From Aquifex sp964425585 (GTDB lineage: Bacteria > Aquificota > Aquificia > Aquificales > Aquificaceae): 20,690 nt of DNA. Below the pieces are notes generated by a model. That model saw only the letters and a list, made by a program, of their open reading frames with translations, was not told the DNA's origin and ran no database searches. This document shows, one piece after another, positions 1 through 8,200 of this stretch. The stretch spans positions 1 to 20,690 of the forward strand of contig CAYRMG010000021.1 in NCBI GenBank assembly GCA_964425585.1, read 5' to 3'. Made by a program: the position numbers and the translations under genes. Within the stretch, counting starts at the first letter, position 1. Each line of letters opens with the position of its first letter.

Positions 1-75
1 AGCTATACGATTTCTTTTTCAAGGTAAGCTCCGAGTCCCTATTTAGGGATAGGGGTGTTAGTAGTGATGGGTTGA

Positions 76-138
76 GCCCGAGAACTGTAAAATCTAATCA
101 TTTGACTACATTTTGTTCCTAATTCGCAGTTCTCGGGC
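76..138. repeat. Long-range inverted repeat in non-coding left edge
   Basis: A perfect 12-bp inverted repeat, gcccgagaactg (76-87) and cagttctcgggc (127-138), flanks a 39-bp AT-rich loop. A second, smaller dyad (tccct/aggga, 36-40 and 45-49) lies further left. The stretch 1-207 otherwise holds no gene I can recognise. One plus-strand frame is open from the window edge to a stop at 120-122 (39 codons) and could be the tail of a gene that starts outside, but I do not recognise it. The hairpin lies downstream of the midA stop on the minus strand, but no T-tract directly follows either arm, so it is not a typical intrinsic terminator. It could be a structured RNA or the end of a small mobile repeat. 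Confidence 0.5.
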
Positions 139-207
139 ACCTCAAGGATAAAGTGGTATTTCAAAAAAATGGAAAGAGTATTTGCCACTGTTTTGAAAAA
201 TTAATTG

Positions 208-1164
208 TTAAGACTTCCTCTGAAGTAAAACCTTAAATTTATCCCCCATGGATACGAGCATAGTTTTTAATCTTGACATTCTCTCTATACCTTCCGGTGT
301 TTCCTCCCAGCTCAGCTTTTCAAGTTCGTTCAGGAAAGTGGGAATATGCATTAAAAAATCCCTCTGAGTTTGAAAGAGAATAGTCTCAAGCCCGAAATCT
401 CTTCCGTATTCTATAAGTGCGGAAAAGTTTACGTGTGCCGTTATATCAACGTTTCCCGCTTCCTTTACGAAATCTTTTACAACTTTGTGTTCCTTATAGG
501 CCAGAACGGTGCCCTCGGGAAAACGGCTTATTTCCTCAGAGGTATATCCGTAATCTATAACAACGTGATATCCGCCGACCAGACTCTCGGATATCCTTTT
601 TAGCATGTCTATACAATCAAGGCATACCTCCACAACGTGGTTTAACTTATCGTATCCCATTCTTTTTAGGAAATCCTTTACCCTTTCGTTTTCAAGACTG
701 AGCCAAACCTGGTTCCCTTTCTCATCAACGTATAGCTCCTTTCCCTCCTTTACAATATGAACGGGAAGGGCGTCAAAGAACTCATTTGAAAAAACAATCC
801 CTTCAACTTTGGGAAGTTCCTCTACCCACTCAACGTTTCCGAAATCCGACAAGGTTTTCCTCTGCTTTTCTATAAGGTTCGGACTGAACTCGTATATGTA
901 ATAACGAATACTTTTAAATATCTCGGGGTAATTTTCCCTGTAGTAGTTCAGGATATCCCTTGCGAGAATACCCGTTCCCGCTCCGAGCTCTACAAGCGCT
1001 GGTTTTTCAAACTCAGAAAGATGTTGAAGGAAAAACTCGGCAAGGGCTTCACCGAATGCTCTGTCAAGTTGGGGCGCTGTGAAAAAGTCCTTCAGCGCCC
1101 TATCGGAACTGTAGTATCTCTTTACCGCATCTTCCATAAAATCCCTAAAGCTTTTGAATGCCAT
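208..1164 (-). CDS. MidA/NDUFAF7-family SAM-dependent methyltransferase (COG1565, DUF185)
   Basis: This 318-aa protein belongs to the family of mitochondrial NDUFAF7/MidA, a class I SAM-dependent methyltransferase that in mitochondria methylates an arginine of a complex I subunit (known for the family; the bacterial substrate is not settled). The SAM motif I is LGAGTG at residues 60-65, preceded by the family N-terminus (motif YYSSDRALKDFFTAPQLD, residues 17-34). The motif SNEFFDALP and the acidic stretch VIDYGYTSEE, both characteristic of the family, follow further on. The ATG at 1164 is 9 bp downstream of the preceding gene's stop, so the two are probably cotranscribed. The Shine-Dalgarno sequence is weak (AAGT), which suggests translational coupling. 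A link to NADH dehydrogenase assembly is possible but is inference only. Confidence 0.88.
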   Translation of the reverse strand: MAFKSFRDFMEDAVKRYYSSDRALKDFFTAPQLDRAFGEALAEFFLQHLSEFEKPALVELGAGTGILARDILNYYRENYPEIFKSIRYYIYEFSPNLIEKQRKTLSDFGNVEWVEELPKVEGIVFSNEFFDALPVHIVKEGKELYVDEKGNQVWLSLENERVKDFLKRMGYDKLNHVVEVCLDCIDMLKRISESLVGGYHVVIDYGYTSEEISRFPEGTVLAYKEHKVVKDFVKEAGNVDITAHVNFSALIEYGRDFGLETILFQTQRDFLMHIPTFLNELEKLSWEETPEGIERMSRLKTMLVSMGDKFKVLLQRKS

Positions 1165-1173
1165 AAACTTATT

Positions 1174-1629
1174 TTACTTTGCCTCCGCTGTTTCCTTGGC
1201 TTCCCTTGCCTTTTTCGCAAGCTCGGGGTCGTAGGCCTTACCCTGCCAGAGCATCTTATAAACTACCTCGTATGTGCTTTCAGCAAGCTCCGTGAGTTCT
1301 TTAAAGAGCTTGTTGAACTTTTCGGACTTGTGGGATTTTTCGTGACTTTCAAGGTCTTTCCAGAAAGTTATTATGAGAATTTCCCTATCCTTTAACGGGT
1401 GTTCGGTGGCTTGACCCGCGGTTGAACCTTCAAGGGATACCCCGCCCGTGTTCAGAACGACAAAACCTCCGTAAAATCCATCATCCGAGTGATAAGTCTT
1501 TACGTGCTCACAAAGGTATGCGGCCTTTTCCATAACCTCATCTATATCAACACCTTCCTTAAGAACAACGTAATTTATATTAACAATTGCATCTTCGGGT
1601 ATTCCCGGAATCAGCGGATTTCCATACAT
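1174..1629 (-). CDS. Small dimeric alpha/beta-barrel (ABM-like) protein, function unknown
   Basis: A soluble protein of about 151 aa. The middle (EILIITFWKDLESHEKSHKS) looks like the strand-helix pattern of antibiotic-biosynthesis-monooxygenase-type dimeric alpha/beta barrels, where a strand ends in TxW and is followed by a helix rich in His/Ser. I see no cofactor motif that would fix a reaction. The C-terminus is a charged Ala/Lys/Glu tail. The upstream in-frame GTG at 1638 lies inside the Shine-Dalgarno sequence AGGAGGTGA (1635-1643), so the ATG at 1629, 5 nt beyond it, is the likely start. The gene leads a two-gene unit with the midA-like methyltransferase. Its promoter region holds a perfect 20-bp palindrome, so it is probably controlled by a dedicated dimeric regulator. 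Assignment to the fold is tentative; the function is unknown. Confidence 0.65.
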   Translation of the reverse strand: MYGNPLIPGIPEDAIVNINYVVLKEGVDIDEVMEKAAYLCEHVKTYHSDDGFYGGFVVLNTGGVSLEGSTAGQATEHPLKDREILIITFWKDLESHEKSHKSEKFNKLFKELTELAESTYEVVYKMLWQGKAYDPELAKKAREAKETAEAK

Positions 1630-1662
1630 ATCACTCACCTCCTGTCAGATTTTCTTATTAAT

Positions 1663-1682
1663 ATATTAGAATATTCTAATAT
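1663..1682. promoter_or_regulatory. Perfect 20-bp palindromic operator candidate
   Basis: The sequence atattagaatattctaatat equals its own reverse complement over all 20 bases. It lies 33 bp upstream of the ABM-like gene's ATG. It overlaps the edge of a minus-strand -10 candidate (TATATT, 1660-1665) and ends 8 bp before a plus-strand -10 candidate for ftsY (1691-1696), so a bound protein could block both promoters. The core ATTAG-N6-CTAAT is of the type I recall for some ArsR-family repressors (BigR/NolR-like), but no such regulator is encoded in the window. Confidence 0.6.
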
Positions 1683-1687
1683 TTTTA

Positions 1688-1696
1688 TGATATAAA
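1688..1696 (+). promoter_or_regulatory. Extended -10 promoter candidate for ftsY
   Basis: TG-A-TATAAA matches an extended -10 element, 30 bp upstream of the ftsY ATG. The expected -35 position falls inside the 20-bp palindrome. The leader carries AGGAAGG (1701-1707), about 19 nt from the start codon, which is further than usual. Confidence 0.4.
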
Positions 1697-1726
1697 ACAT
1701 AGGAAGGTTGTAGTAAATTAAACTCT

Positions 1727-3112
1727 ATGGTTTTTTTCTGGAGAAAGTCCGACGTAGAAAAAAAGGCGGAAAAAGGAGACAGGAACGCAATACTTGAACT
1801 TATAAAGCAGGGTAAAAAAGAAAAAGCTGAGAAAATACTAAAGGAGTATGCCCATGAACGGGAAGACCTTGCGGACGTGTTGTTTGAGCTTTACGTAAGT
1901 GAGGGAAAGTTTGTTCAAGCATACCCATATCTGAAGAAGTTCGGAGACAGGCTCGGAACAGCGAAGGAAAGGGCAAAGGTTTATCAGGCACTCGGAAAGT
2001 ATGAAGAGGCGATAAAGGAATTTCTAAAAGTAGGTGATTTTGAAAGTCTTTACAACGTGGCAAAGATTTATTACCAGCTTGAGAAAACAAAGGAGGCATA
2101 CGAGTATGCAAAAAGAGCCCAGAATATAGTTCCCTACGAAAGAAAGCAAGAGCTTGAAGAGTTTATAAAAAAGCTGGAAGTTGAGCTCGGTCTTATAAAG
2201 GAAGAGAAAGAAAGCGTTCTTGATAAGCTGAAGAAGGGACTTAAGAAAACAAAAGAGGCGGTAGAGTTCGGTATCCTTTTCAGGGGAAGAACTGTAGACG
2301 AGGAGTTCTTTGAAGAGCTTGAGGAACTTCTCGTTAAGGCGGACGTCGGTGTAAAAACAGCGGTTGAGATAACCGAGAAGCTCAGAAAGGAAGCAATAAG
2401 AAAAAACATAAAAAGCTCAGAAAAGATAAAGGAGCTTTTAAGGAATGAACTCCTATCAATTCTTAAGAACTGTGAAGGAGAATTGAAAATAAAGGATAAA
2501 AAGGCTTGTGCTATTCTCTTCGTAGGTGTAAACGGTTCGGGGAAAACCACGACGATAGGAAAGCTCGCTCACAAGTTGAAGAAAGAAGGGAAAAAGGTTC
2601 TTCTCGTTGCGGGGGATACCTTCAGGGCGGCTGCGGTTGAACAGCTTGAGGTATGGGCTAAACGTGCAGGTGTTGACATAGTCAAGAAAGAAGAGGGAAC
2701 TGACCCGGGAGCTGTTGTATACGAAGGTATGAAGAAAGCAAGGGAGGAGGGATACGATATCGTTCTCATAGATACAGCGGGAAGGCTCCACACCAAGGAA
2801 CCCCTAATAAAGGAGCTAAGGAAGATTGTTAAGGTTGTTAAGAAGTTTGATGAAGAAGAACCGAGTGAGACACTACTTGTGATGGACGCCACGACGGGAC
2901 AGAACGCAATACAACAGGCAAAGGTGTTTAAGGAAGCTGTTGATATAACAGGAATAGTTATTACAAAGCTTGACGGAAGCGCCAAAGGGGGCTTTATCGT
3001 GGCTGTTTGTAAGGAATTCAGGATACCTATAAAGTTCGTGGGTGTAGGAGAAGGTGCGGAAGACCTCCAGCCTTTTGATGCAAAGGCTTACGTAGATGCA
3101 CTTCTGGACTAA
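1727..3112 (+). CDS. ftsY: Signal recognition particle receptor FtsY with TPR-like N-terminal domain
   Basis: FtsY is the SRP receptor GTPase that docks SRP-ribosome complexes at the inner membrane for cotranslational insertion. The NG domain starts at about residue 165. The GTPase motifs are visible in order: G1 GVNGSGKTTT (267-276), DTFRAAAVEQL (from 297), DTAGRL (from 349) and TKLDGSAKGG (from 413). The first ~150 residues differ from the acidic A domain of Escherichia coli FtsY. They are helical and contain at least two TPR-like units (AKVYQALGKYEEAIKEFLKV and the following LYNVAKIYYQLEKTKEAYEY), and probably a third before them. The total of 461 aa is longer than minimal FtsY proteins (about 300 aa), and the excess is this domain. 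The ATG at 1727 is the only plausible start after the upstream stops. Confidence 0.95.
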   Translation: MVFFWRKSDVEKKAEKGDRNAILELIKQGKKEKAEKILKEYAHEREDLADVLFELYVSEGKFVQAYPYLKKFGDRLGTAKERAKVYQALGKYEEAIKEFLKVGDFESLYNVAKIYYQLEKTKEAYEYAKRAQNIVPYERKQELEEFIKKLEVELGLIKEEKESVLDKLKKGLKKTKEAVEFGILFRGRTVDEEFFEELEELLVKADVGVKTAVEITEKLRKEAIRKNIKSSEKIKELLRNELLSILKNCEGELKIKDKKACAILFVGVNGSGKTTTIGKLAHKLKKEGKKVLLVAGDTFRAAAVEQLEVWAKRAGVDIVKKEEGTDPGAVVYEGMKKAREEGYDIVLIDTAGRLHTKEPLIKELRKIVKVVKKFDEEEPSETLLVMDATTGQNAIQQAKVFKEAVDITGIVITKLDGSAKGGFIVAVCKEFRIPIKFVGVGEGAEDLQPFDAKAYVDALLD

Positions 3113-3121
3113 TTTAATCTT

Positions 3122-3607
3122 ATGAAGCTTCCCGTAGTTCTCGGAACAGACCCTAAAAATACCATAAGAATAGATAAACTTCCTCCTCTCAAAGGAGAGT
3201 TTGCCGTTCACATTCATACATCCGAAAGTGAAAACAACGCCCATATAAAGCTTGAATACGGGGACACCGATTACTGCCTATCCCTTTACGTATTCAATTA
3301 CCCGAAGTTCTTAAAAAACGAAACTGTGAAAGTAAGAAATTACGACCTCTGGCCAAGGTGGATTATGTTTGCCGCAAAACTTCCCGACGGAAAACTTCAT
3401 CCCCGTTCCGAAGGAAAAGTTTACAGGGAAGATGCGGTAATCGTGGGTGAGGGAAAATACAGCCTTGAAAATCCGTTTATATCATTTGAATTTGTTGACG
3501 GAACTAAGCTTAACTTTAGGGTGGAATTTTACAGATATTTAAGGTATTACTCCCCTAAATACGGAAAAAGCTTCAGAAGTGAATACTGGTTTATAGGTAT
3601 AGATTAA
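3122..3607 (+). CDS. Hypothetical protein, beta-rich, downstream of ftsY
   Basis: I do not recognise this 161-aa protein. It starts 9 bp after the ftsY stop, without a clear Shine-Dalgarno sequence, so it is probably translated from the ftsY transcript by coupling. It has no signal peptide and no membrane segment. It is rich in aromatic residues and alternating hydrophobic positions, suggesting a beta-sandwich or barrel. The segment LWPRWIMFAAKLPDGK and a C-terminal Tyr-rich stretch (RYLRYYSPKYGKSFRSEYW) stand out. It ends 5 bp from the convergent ribbon-helix-helix gene. Base composition and codon use look like those of its neighbours, so it appears to be a resident gene. Confidence 0.75.
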   Translation: MKLPVVLGTDPKNTIRIDKLPPLKGEFAVHIHTSESENNAHIKLEYGDTDYCLSLYVFNYPKFLKNETVKVRNYDLWPRWIMFAAKLPDGKLHPRSEGKVYREDAVIVGEGKYSLENPFISFEFVDGTKLNFRVEFYRYLRYYSPKYGKSFRSEYWFIGID

Positions 3608-3612
3608 AACAT

Positions 3613-3873
3613 TTAACCTTTTTGGGCAAGTTCAAGCCTCGCTTCACATTTTCCTAATTTATAACTGAGTTCCTCAACTTTATTTATTATTTCCAAAAAA
3701 TTCTTAGATATCATCTTTAAATCCTCAAAAATTTCGCTTCTTCCCCGCATGTAATCATAATAATGATTAAGGGCTTCTTCAATAATCTGGGTTTCTTTCT
3801 TATTAGTGGACTTTTTGAGTTCTTCAAGGATAATAATAGTTTTGTCATTAAATATGTAAGTTTTCTTTTTCAT
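3613..3873 (-). CDS. Ribbon-helix-helix (CopG/Arc-type) DNA-binding protein
   Basis: An 86-aa protein. Residues 1-47 fit a ribbon-helix-helix domain: a basic strand (KKKTYIFNDKT), helix A (IIILEELKKSTNKK) and helix B (ETQIIEEALNHYYDYMRG). The rest (about 47-80) is a long amphipathic helix that could form a coiled coil. RHH proteins bind DNA operators as dimers, often as antitoxins or plasmid regulators. The start was set at the ATG at 3873 because GAGGGG lies 7 nt upstream of it; a longer reading to 3954 would begin with TTG and overlap mnmC2. No toxin gene lies next to it: neighbours are mnmC2 upstream (65-bp gap) and the convergent unknown gene. Its target is unknown, though it could regulate itself. 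Confidence 0.7.
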   Translation of the reverse strand: MKKKTYIFNDKTIIILEELKKSTNKKETQIIEEALNHYYDYMRGRSEIFEDLKMISKNFLEIINKVEELSYKLGKCEARLELAQKG

Positions 3874-3938
3874 AACAAACCCCTCATAAGAATTTTTCAC
3901 TTTTAAATTTATTTCATTGGTATTTTTATGGCAATGTT

Positions 3939-4865
3939 TCATAATGGTAAGCAATTATAAACCTTTAAAAGATATTCTATGAGTATCTCCAGCGGTTCTT
4001 TACTCAGGTTTTCATCCCTCATAGGTTTAGAAAAGGGGGATAATGCTAACTTCCTTAATTCCGCTTCTTCCAAAGGGGGAACGGGAGATTTCAAGCTTGC
4101 AACCGTTCCCTTTCTTTTCCTTCCCACTTCCTTTGAGGAACCGACCTTAAAACCCAGAAGTATAAGGCTTTTTCTTACCGAAAGGGAAGAGCTGTAAGAT
4201 ACCCAGTATCCCTCCTTATCAATCCTTTCCTTAACCAGCTTCAGGAAGTCGTAAGTCCAAAGTTCGGGATTTTTATAGGGAGAAAAAGCGTCGTGAAAAA
4301 CAGCATCCGCCGTAAAATTAACCCTTTTTATTTCCTTTCTTGCATCTCCGACGTAGACCTTTATTTTGAGTCTTTCATCTTCATACTCCGGTATAGATGA
4401 TATAAGCATTTTATGTATTTCTGTATAAGGTTCGGGAAGAAGGGGAATATTCTTTAGAAGCTCCTTCTCAAAGGAAATTATTTCTATCCTTAAATCGGGA
4501 TTTGTATCCCAAAGATGTTTTAAGGCAACCGCTAAATTGTATCCGAGCCCGAAACCTATATCAAGAATTCTTATGACTTCCTTCTTCTTGGCTTTTTCAA
4601 GTAGACGGGAAGGCTTTACGAACTTCCAGAAAGCTTCTCTTATTGCTCCCGCTGTTTGACTGTGGTAAGGTTCTCCGTATTTAGTATGGATAAGCGTATA
4701 AGAACCGTCCGCGGTAGGTGCAAGATTTACACCTTCCCCGAAGGGGTTGTATGCAAATCTCTTTAGCTCCCTGAGTATGGTGTTAAACTCCTCTTCTTTA
4801 AGTTTTACCTCTTTTTTTTCTAAAAAATTCCTAAGGTATTTCTCTAAATAAGCCTCACGGTTCAT
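3939..4865 (-). CDS. mnmC2: tRNA 5-(aminomethyl)uridine-34 methyltransferase MnmC2 (stand-alone, DUF752)
   Basis: This 308-aa enzyme makes the last step of 5-methylaminomethyl-uridine synthesis at the wobble position of tRNAs, transferring methyl from SAM to nm5U34. In E. coli this domain is fused to an FAD oxidase (MnmC1); here only the methyltransferase is present. As I recall, the Aquifex aeolicus homologue was characterised as functioning without the oxidase and has the same length. SAM motif I is LDIGFGLGYN (101-110). The family signature HDAFSPYKNPELWT lies at 191-204. The start is the ATG at 4865, preceded by GAGAAG; the in-frame TTG six bases upstream is less likely. It overlaps the upstream 112-aa gene by 11 bp, so the two are cotranscribed. 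The N-terminal ~90 residues contain the substrate-side motif NPFGEGVNLAPTADGSYTL. Confidence 0.92.
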   Translation of the reverse strand: MNREAYLEKYLRNFLEKKEVKLKEEEFNTILRELKRFAYNPFGEGVNLAPTADGSYTLIHTKYGEPYHSQTAGAIREAFWKFVKPSRLLEKAKKKEVIRILDIGFGLGYNLAVALKHLWDTNPDLRIEIISFEKELLKNIPLLPEPYTEIHKMLISSIPEYEDERLKIKVYVGDARKEIKRVNFTADAVFHDAFSPYKNPELWTYDFLKLVKERIDKEGYWVSYSSSLSVRKSLILLGFKVGSSKEVGRKRKGTVASLKSPVPPLEEAELRKLALSPFSKPMRDENLSKEPLEILIEYLLKVYNCLPL

Positions 4866-5193
4866 CTTCAAGAATCTTCTCTATATTGTAAATCTCGTAA
4901 ACAGGTCTGTGATTTGTGAGTCCTATTGATTCCCTGTAAACTATAAGGTAATACCTGTATTTATAGGCTTCCCTTTTGTAAGCTTCAAAACGCTTCCTCA
5001 TAGATGCCATAAGTCTTATTGTCATTTTAGGCGTTTTTCCCTTTTCCCTTTCAAGTCTAAACTTCAGGTAATTTATTGCCTTCTTTATTCGTTTCATATT
5101 CTCCATGCATATCTCTATCTTTTTTCCGTATCCTCCGCCAACGCTTGCTATTTCCCTTAAAACTTCGTCATCAAGTCCTTCCTTGGGTATCAT
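4855..5193 (-). CDS. Hypothetical basic protein upstream of mnmC2
   Basis: I do not recognise this 112-aa protein. It is strongly basic in the middle (many Lys/Arg/Tyr, for example MRKRFEAYKREAYKYRYY) and probably helical, with no membrane segment. The 3' end overlaps mnmC2 by 11 bp. This indicates a shared transcript and perhaps a shared role in RNA metabolism, which is inference from position and charge. The ATG at 5193 has no Shine-Dalgarno sequence. It is only 41 bp from the divergent reverse gyrase start, so both genes use the same short promoter region. An internal ATG (MENMKRIKKA) is an alternative start. Confidence 0.7.
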   Translation of the reverse strand: MIPKEGLDDEVLREIASVGGGYGKKIEICMENMKRIKKAINYLKFRLEREKGKTPKMTIRLMASMRKRFEAYKREAYKYRYYLIVYRESIGLTNHRPVYEIYNIEKILEDEP

Positions 5194-5234
5194 TTCACAA
5201 AATATATATTTAAGTCTTCTGGCAAGATATTATT

Positions 5235-8200
5235 ATGGCTCTGGAAATTGTAGAAAGGGGATGCCCCAACTGCGGGGGAGCGATAAGCTCCGACAGGTTG
5301 GAGAAGGGACTTCCCTGTTCTAAGTGTTTACCCAAACTAGGTGAAGAAAATGTATGCCTTGCCCTTGAAAGGGAAAATACGTTAAAACTTCTTAAACCTT
5401 TTTGTGAAACCGACGAGAAACTTCAAGAATTTATAAGATTCTTTGAGAGGGGAGTGGGTGCAAAACCCTGGAGTCTCCAGAGGGTGTGGGCTAAAAGGGT
5501 TTTCATGAATCAATCCTTTGCGATAGTTGCTCCTACGGGTGTAGGGAAAACCACCTTCGGGCTTGTTATGTCCCTATTTTTGAAGGGAAAGGTTTTAATG
5601 ATATTCCCTACGAGGCTTCTCGCAAACCAGGCGGGAGAAAAGTTAAAGGAGCTTTCGGAGAAGCTGGGAGTTGAAAAGAAGATTCTCGTCTATCAGTCAA
5701 AGAAAAAGGTAAGGGAACAGTTTCTTAGCGGTGATTGGGATATCCTCCTCGGGACTAACATGTTTCTCCACAGGAACTTTGAGAACTTAATAAACTTCAG
5801 GTTTAAACTTATCTTTATAGACGATATAGACAGCTTTCTCAAAAAGGGAAAGAACGTAGATTACCTCTTTAAACTGCTCGGTTTTACGGATGATGAGATA
5901 AAGCTCGCCTTGAAGGAGGAAAAAAGCCAAAGGGATTACGATAGACTTGCAAAAATAAGAAAGAGAAAGAGGGAAACCGTTTTAATAGTATCCTCCGCAA
6001 CGTTAAAACCGAGGGGAAAAAGGGCTTATCTCTTTAGGAACCTTCTCGGTTTTGATATACAAAAAGCGGTTTCAAGCTTAAGAAACATCGTTGATGTTGC
6101 GGAGCCCGTTAAGAATTTGGATGAAGCTCTTGAAAAATCCGTTGAATTGATAAAAAAGCTCGGGAAAGGAGGGCTTGTCTACCTCTCCGTATTCTACGGA
6201 AAAGAAAAGGTTGAGGAAGTTACCGAGTATTACAGAAAAAAGGGTTTAAAAGCCCTTTCATACCTTGAGTATAAACCCGAGGAGTTAATAAACATACTTG
6301 AAAGGGGAGATTTTGACGTTGCGGTGGGTATTTCACACATAACGAATCCCCTCGTGAGGGGTATAGACCTTCCTCATATAATAAGGTATGCGGTATTCTT
6401 AGACCCGCCTAAGCACGTATTTCCCACAAAGCTCAGTTTAAACCCGCCTCTTCTTCATTCCCTTCTTCTTACACTTTTGAACCTATTTGAAGAAGAGGAT
6501 AAACTCCGAGCTATTCAATACGTTATGTATCTTAAGAGATACCTTACCCTCAGGGAAGAACAGCTTGACCAGTATCCCAGAATAAAGGAAAGGGTTGAAG
6601 AGATAAAAAACTTCCTTGAGAAGTTTTTAACAGATGAACAGTTTCTCAAAAAAATTGAAAAAAGCGAAGACATCTCCCTTGTTCCCAAGGAAGGAGAGCT
6701 TTACATAGTCGTCGGCGATGCGAACTCCTACATACAGGCGAGCGGTAGAACTTCACGTTTCATAGCTGGAGGAATGACTAAGGGTCTTTCCGTAGTTTAC
6801 TACTCAGACCCTAAAGCCTTTTACTCTCTTAAGAAAAGACTCTCCCTTTACTACATGACTCAAGAAATAGAGTTCAAGCGTCTTGATGAGATAGACCTTG
6901 ATAAGCTGATACGGGAAATAGACGAAGATAGAAAAAGGGCAAAAGCGGTGCTGGAAGGAAAAGGCGTAGCCCGGATAAAAGATTTATTCAAAACCACCCT
7001 TGTCGTTGTAGAAAGTCCCAATAAAGCGAGAACAATAGCATCCTTCTTCGGAAAGCCCCAGATGAGATTTGTAGAGGACTCAATAGCCTACGAGGTTCCG
7101 CTGGGAGATAGACTTCTCGTAATAACAGCTTCCCTCGGGCATGTTCTTGACCTCACAACGAATAAAGGATTTTTCGGTGTTCTGGACGATACATACCCCT
7201 ACATTCCCGTTTATGACACTATAAAGATATGCAGGGATACCCGCGAACAGCATACCGACTATAAGTATTTAAGAAACAGATGCAGGGGAAAAATTGAGGA
7301 CAAGATGGAAATTATAAGAGGAATAAGGGAGGTAGGCTACGAAGTTGATGAGATATACATAGCAACAGACCCCGATGCGGAAGGCGAAAAAATAGGATAC
7401 GACTTATACCTTCTTACAAAACCCTTTAACCTGAATATAAAAAGGGCAGAGTTTCATGAAGTAACACCGAAAGCGTTCAGGGAAGCGGTAGAAAATCCCA
7501 GAGATGTAGACCTTAACATGGTAAAAGCACAGCTTGTTAGAAGAATCCTTGACCGATGGGTAGGTTTTACACTCTCCCATATTCTATGGGATGTGTTTAA
7601 AAAGAAATGGCTTTCCGCGGGAAGGGTTCAAACCCCCGTCCTCGGATGGGTTATAAAAAGATATGAAGAATCAAAACAGAAGAAGGGAGAAATAATACTC
7701 ACGATAAACGGATACAGGCTAAAGATAGATATTGAGGACCTTAGATTTTCAAAGGAAGTATTTAACGACCTCGATATAGCGGATATTTCCCTTGAAAACA
7801 AAAGGGAGGAGGAAAAGAGACCTTTACCGCCTTACACAACAGATACGATTCTTGAAGATGCCAACGAAAGGCTCCATCTCTCCGCAAAGAAAACTATGTC
7901 CATACTTCAGGAACTCTTTGAAAGCGGATACATAACCTATCACAGAACCGACTCAACAAGGGTATCGGATGCAGGTAAATACCTCGTTGCTAAGCCCTAT
8001 ATAACAAAACATTTCGGAGAGGAGTATTTCTACCCGAGAAGCTGGGGAGAAGGCGGAGCACACGAATGCATAAGACCCACAAGACCGCTGGAACCTAAAG
8101 ACCTTGAGTTTATGATAACTGCGGGTATTGCGGAGCTTGAAGACCCGGAAAATGCCCTTAAGGTTTACGAGTTAATATTCAAGCGATTTATGGCGTCCCA

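Noticed and set aside
115..123. gttcctaat, which recalls the end of a CRISPR repeat I remember from Aquifex
   Set aside because: Only nine bases match, there is no second copy at repeat spacing and no spacer-repeat pattern, so no CRISPR array can be supported.
1174..1629. Reading the ABM-like protein as a sulfur oxygenase reductase
   Set aside because: It shares at most the general fold type; it is half the length and lacks the iron-binding and cysteine motifs of that enzyme.
1630..1638. GTG at 1638 as start of the ABM-like protein
   Set aside because: The GTG is part of the AGGAGGTGA ribosome site itself; the ATG at 1629 is correctly spaced from it.
3613..3954. Longer version of the ribbon-helix-helix protein starting at 3954
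   Set aside because: It would begin with TTG, overlap mnmC2, add residues unlike any RHH N-terminus, and ignore the good GAGGGG site before the ATG at 3873.
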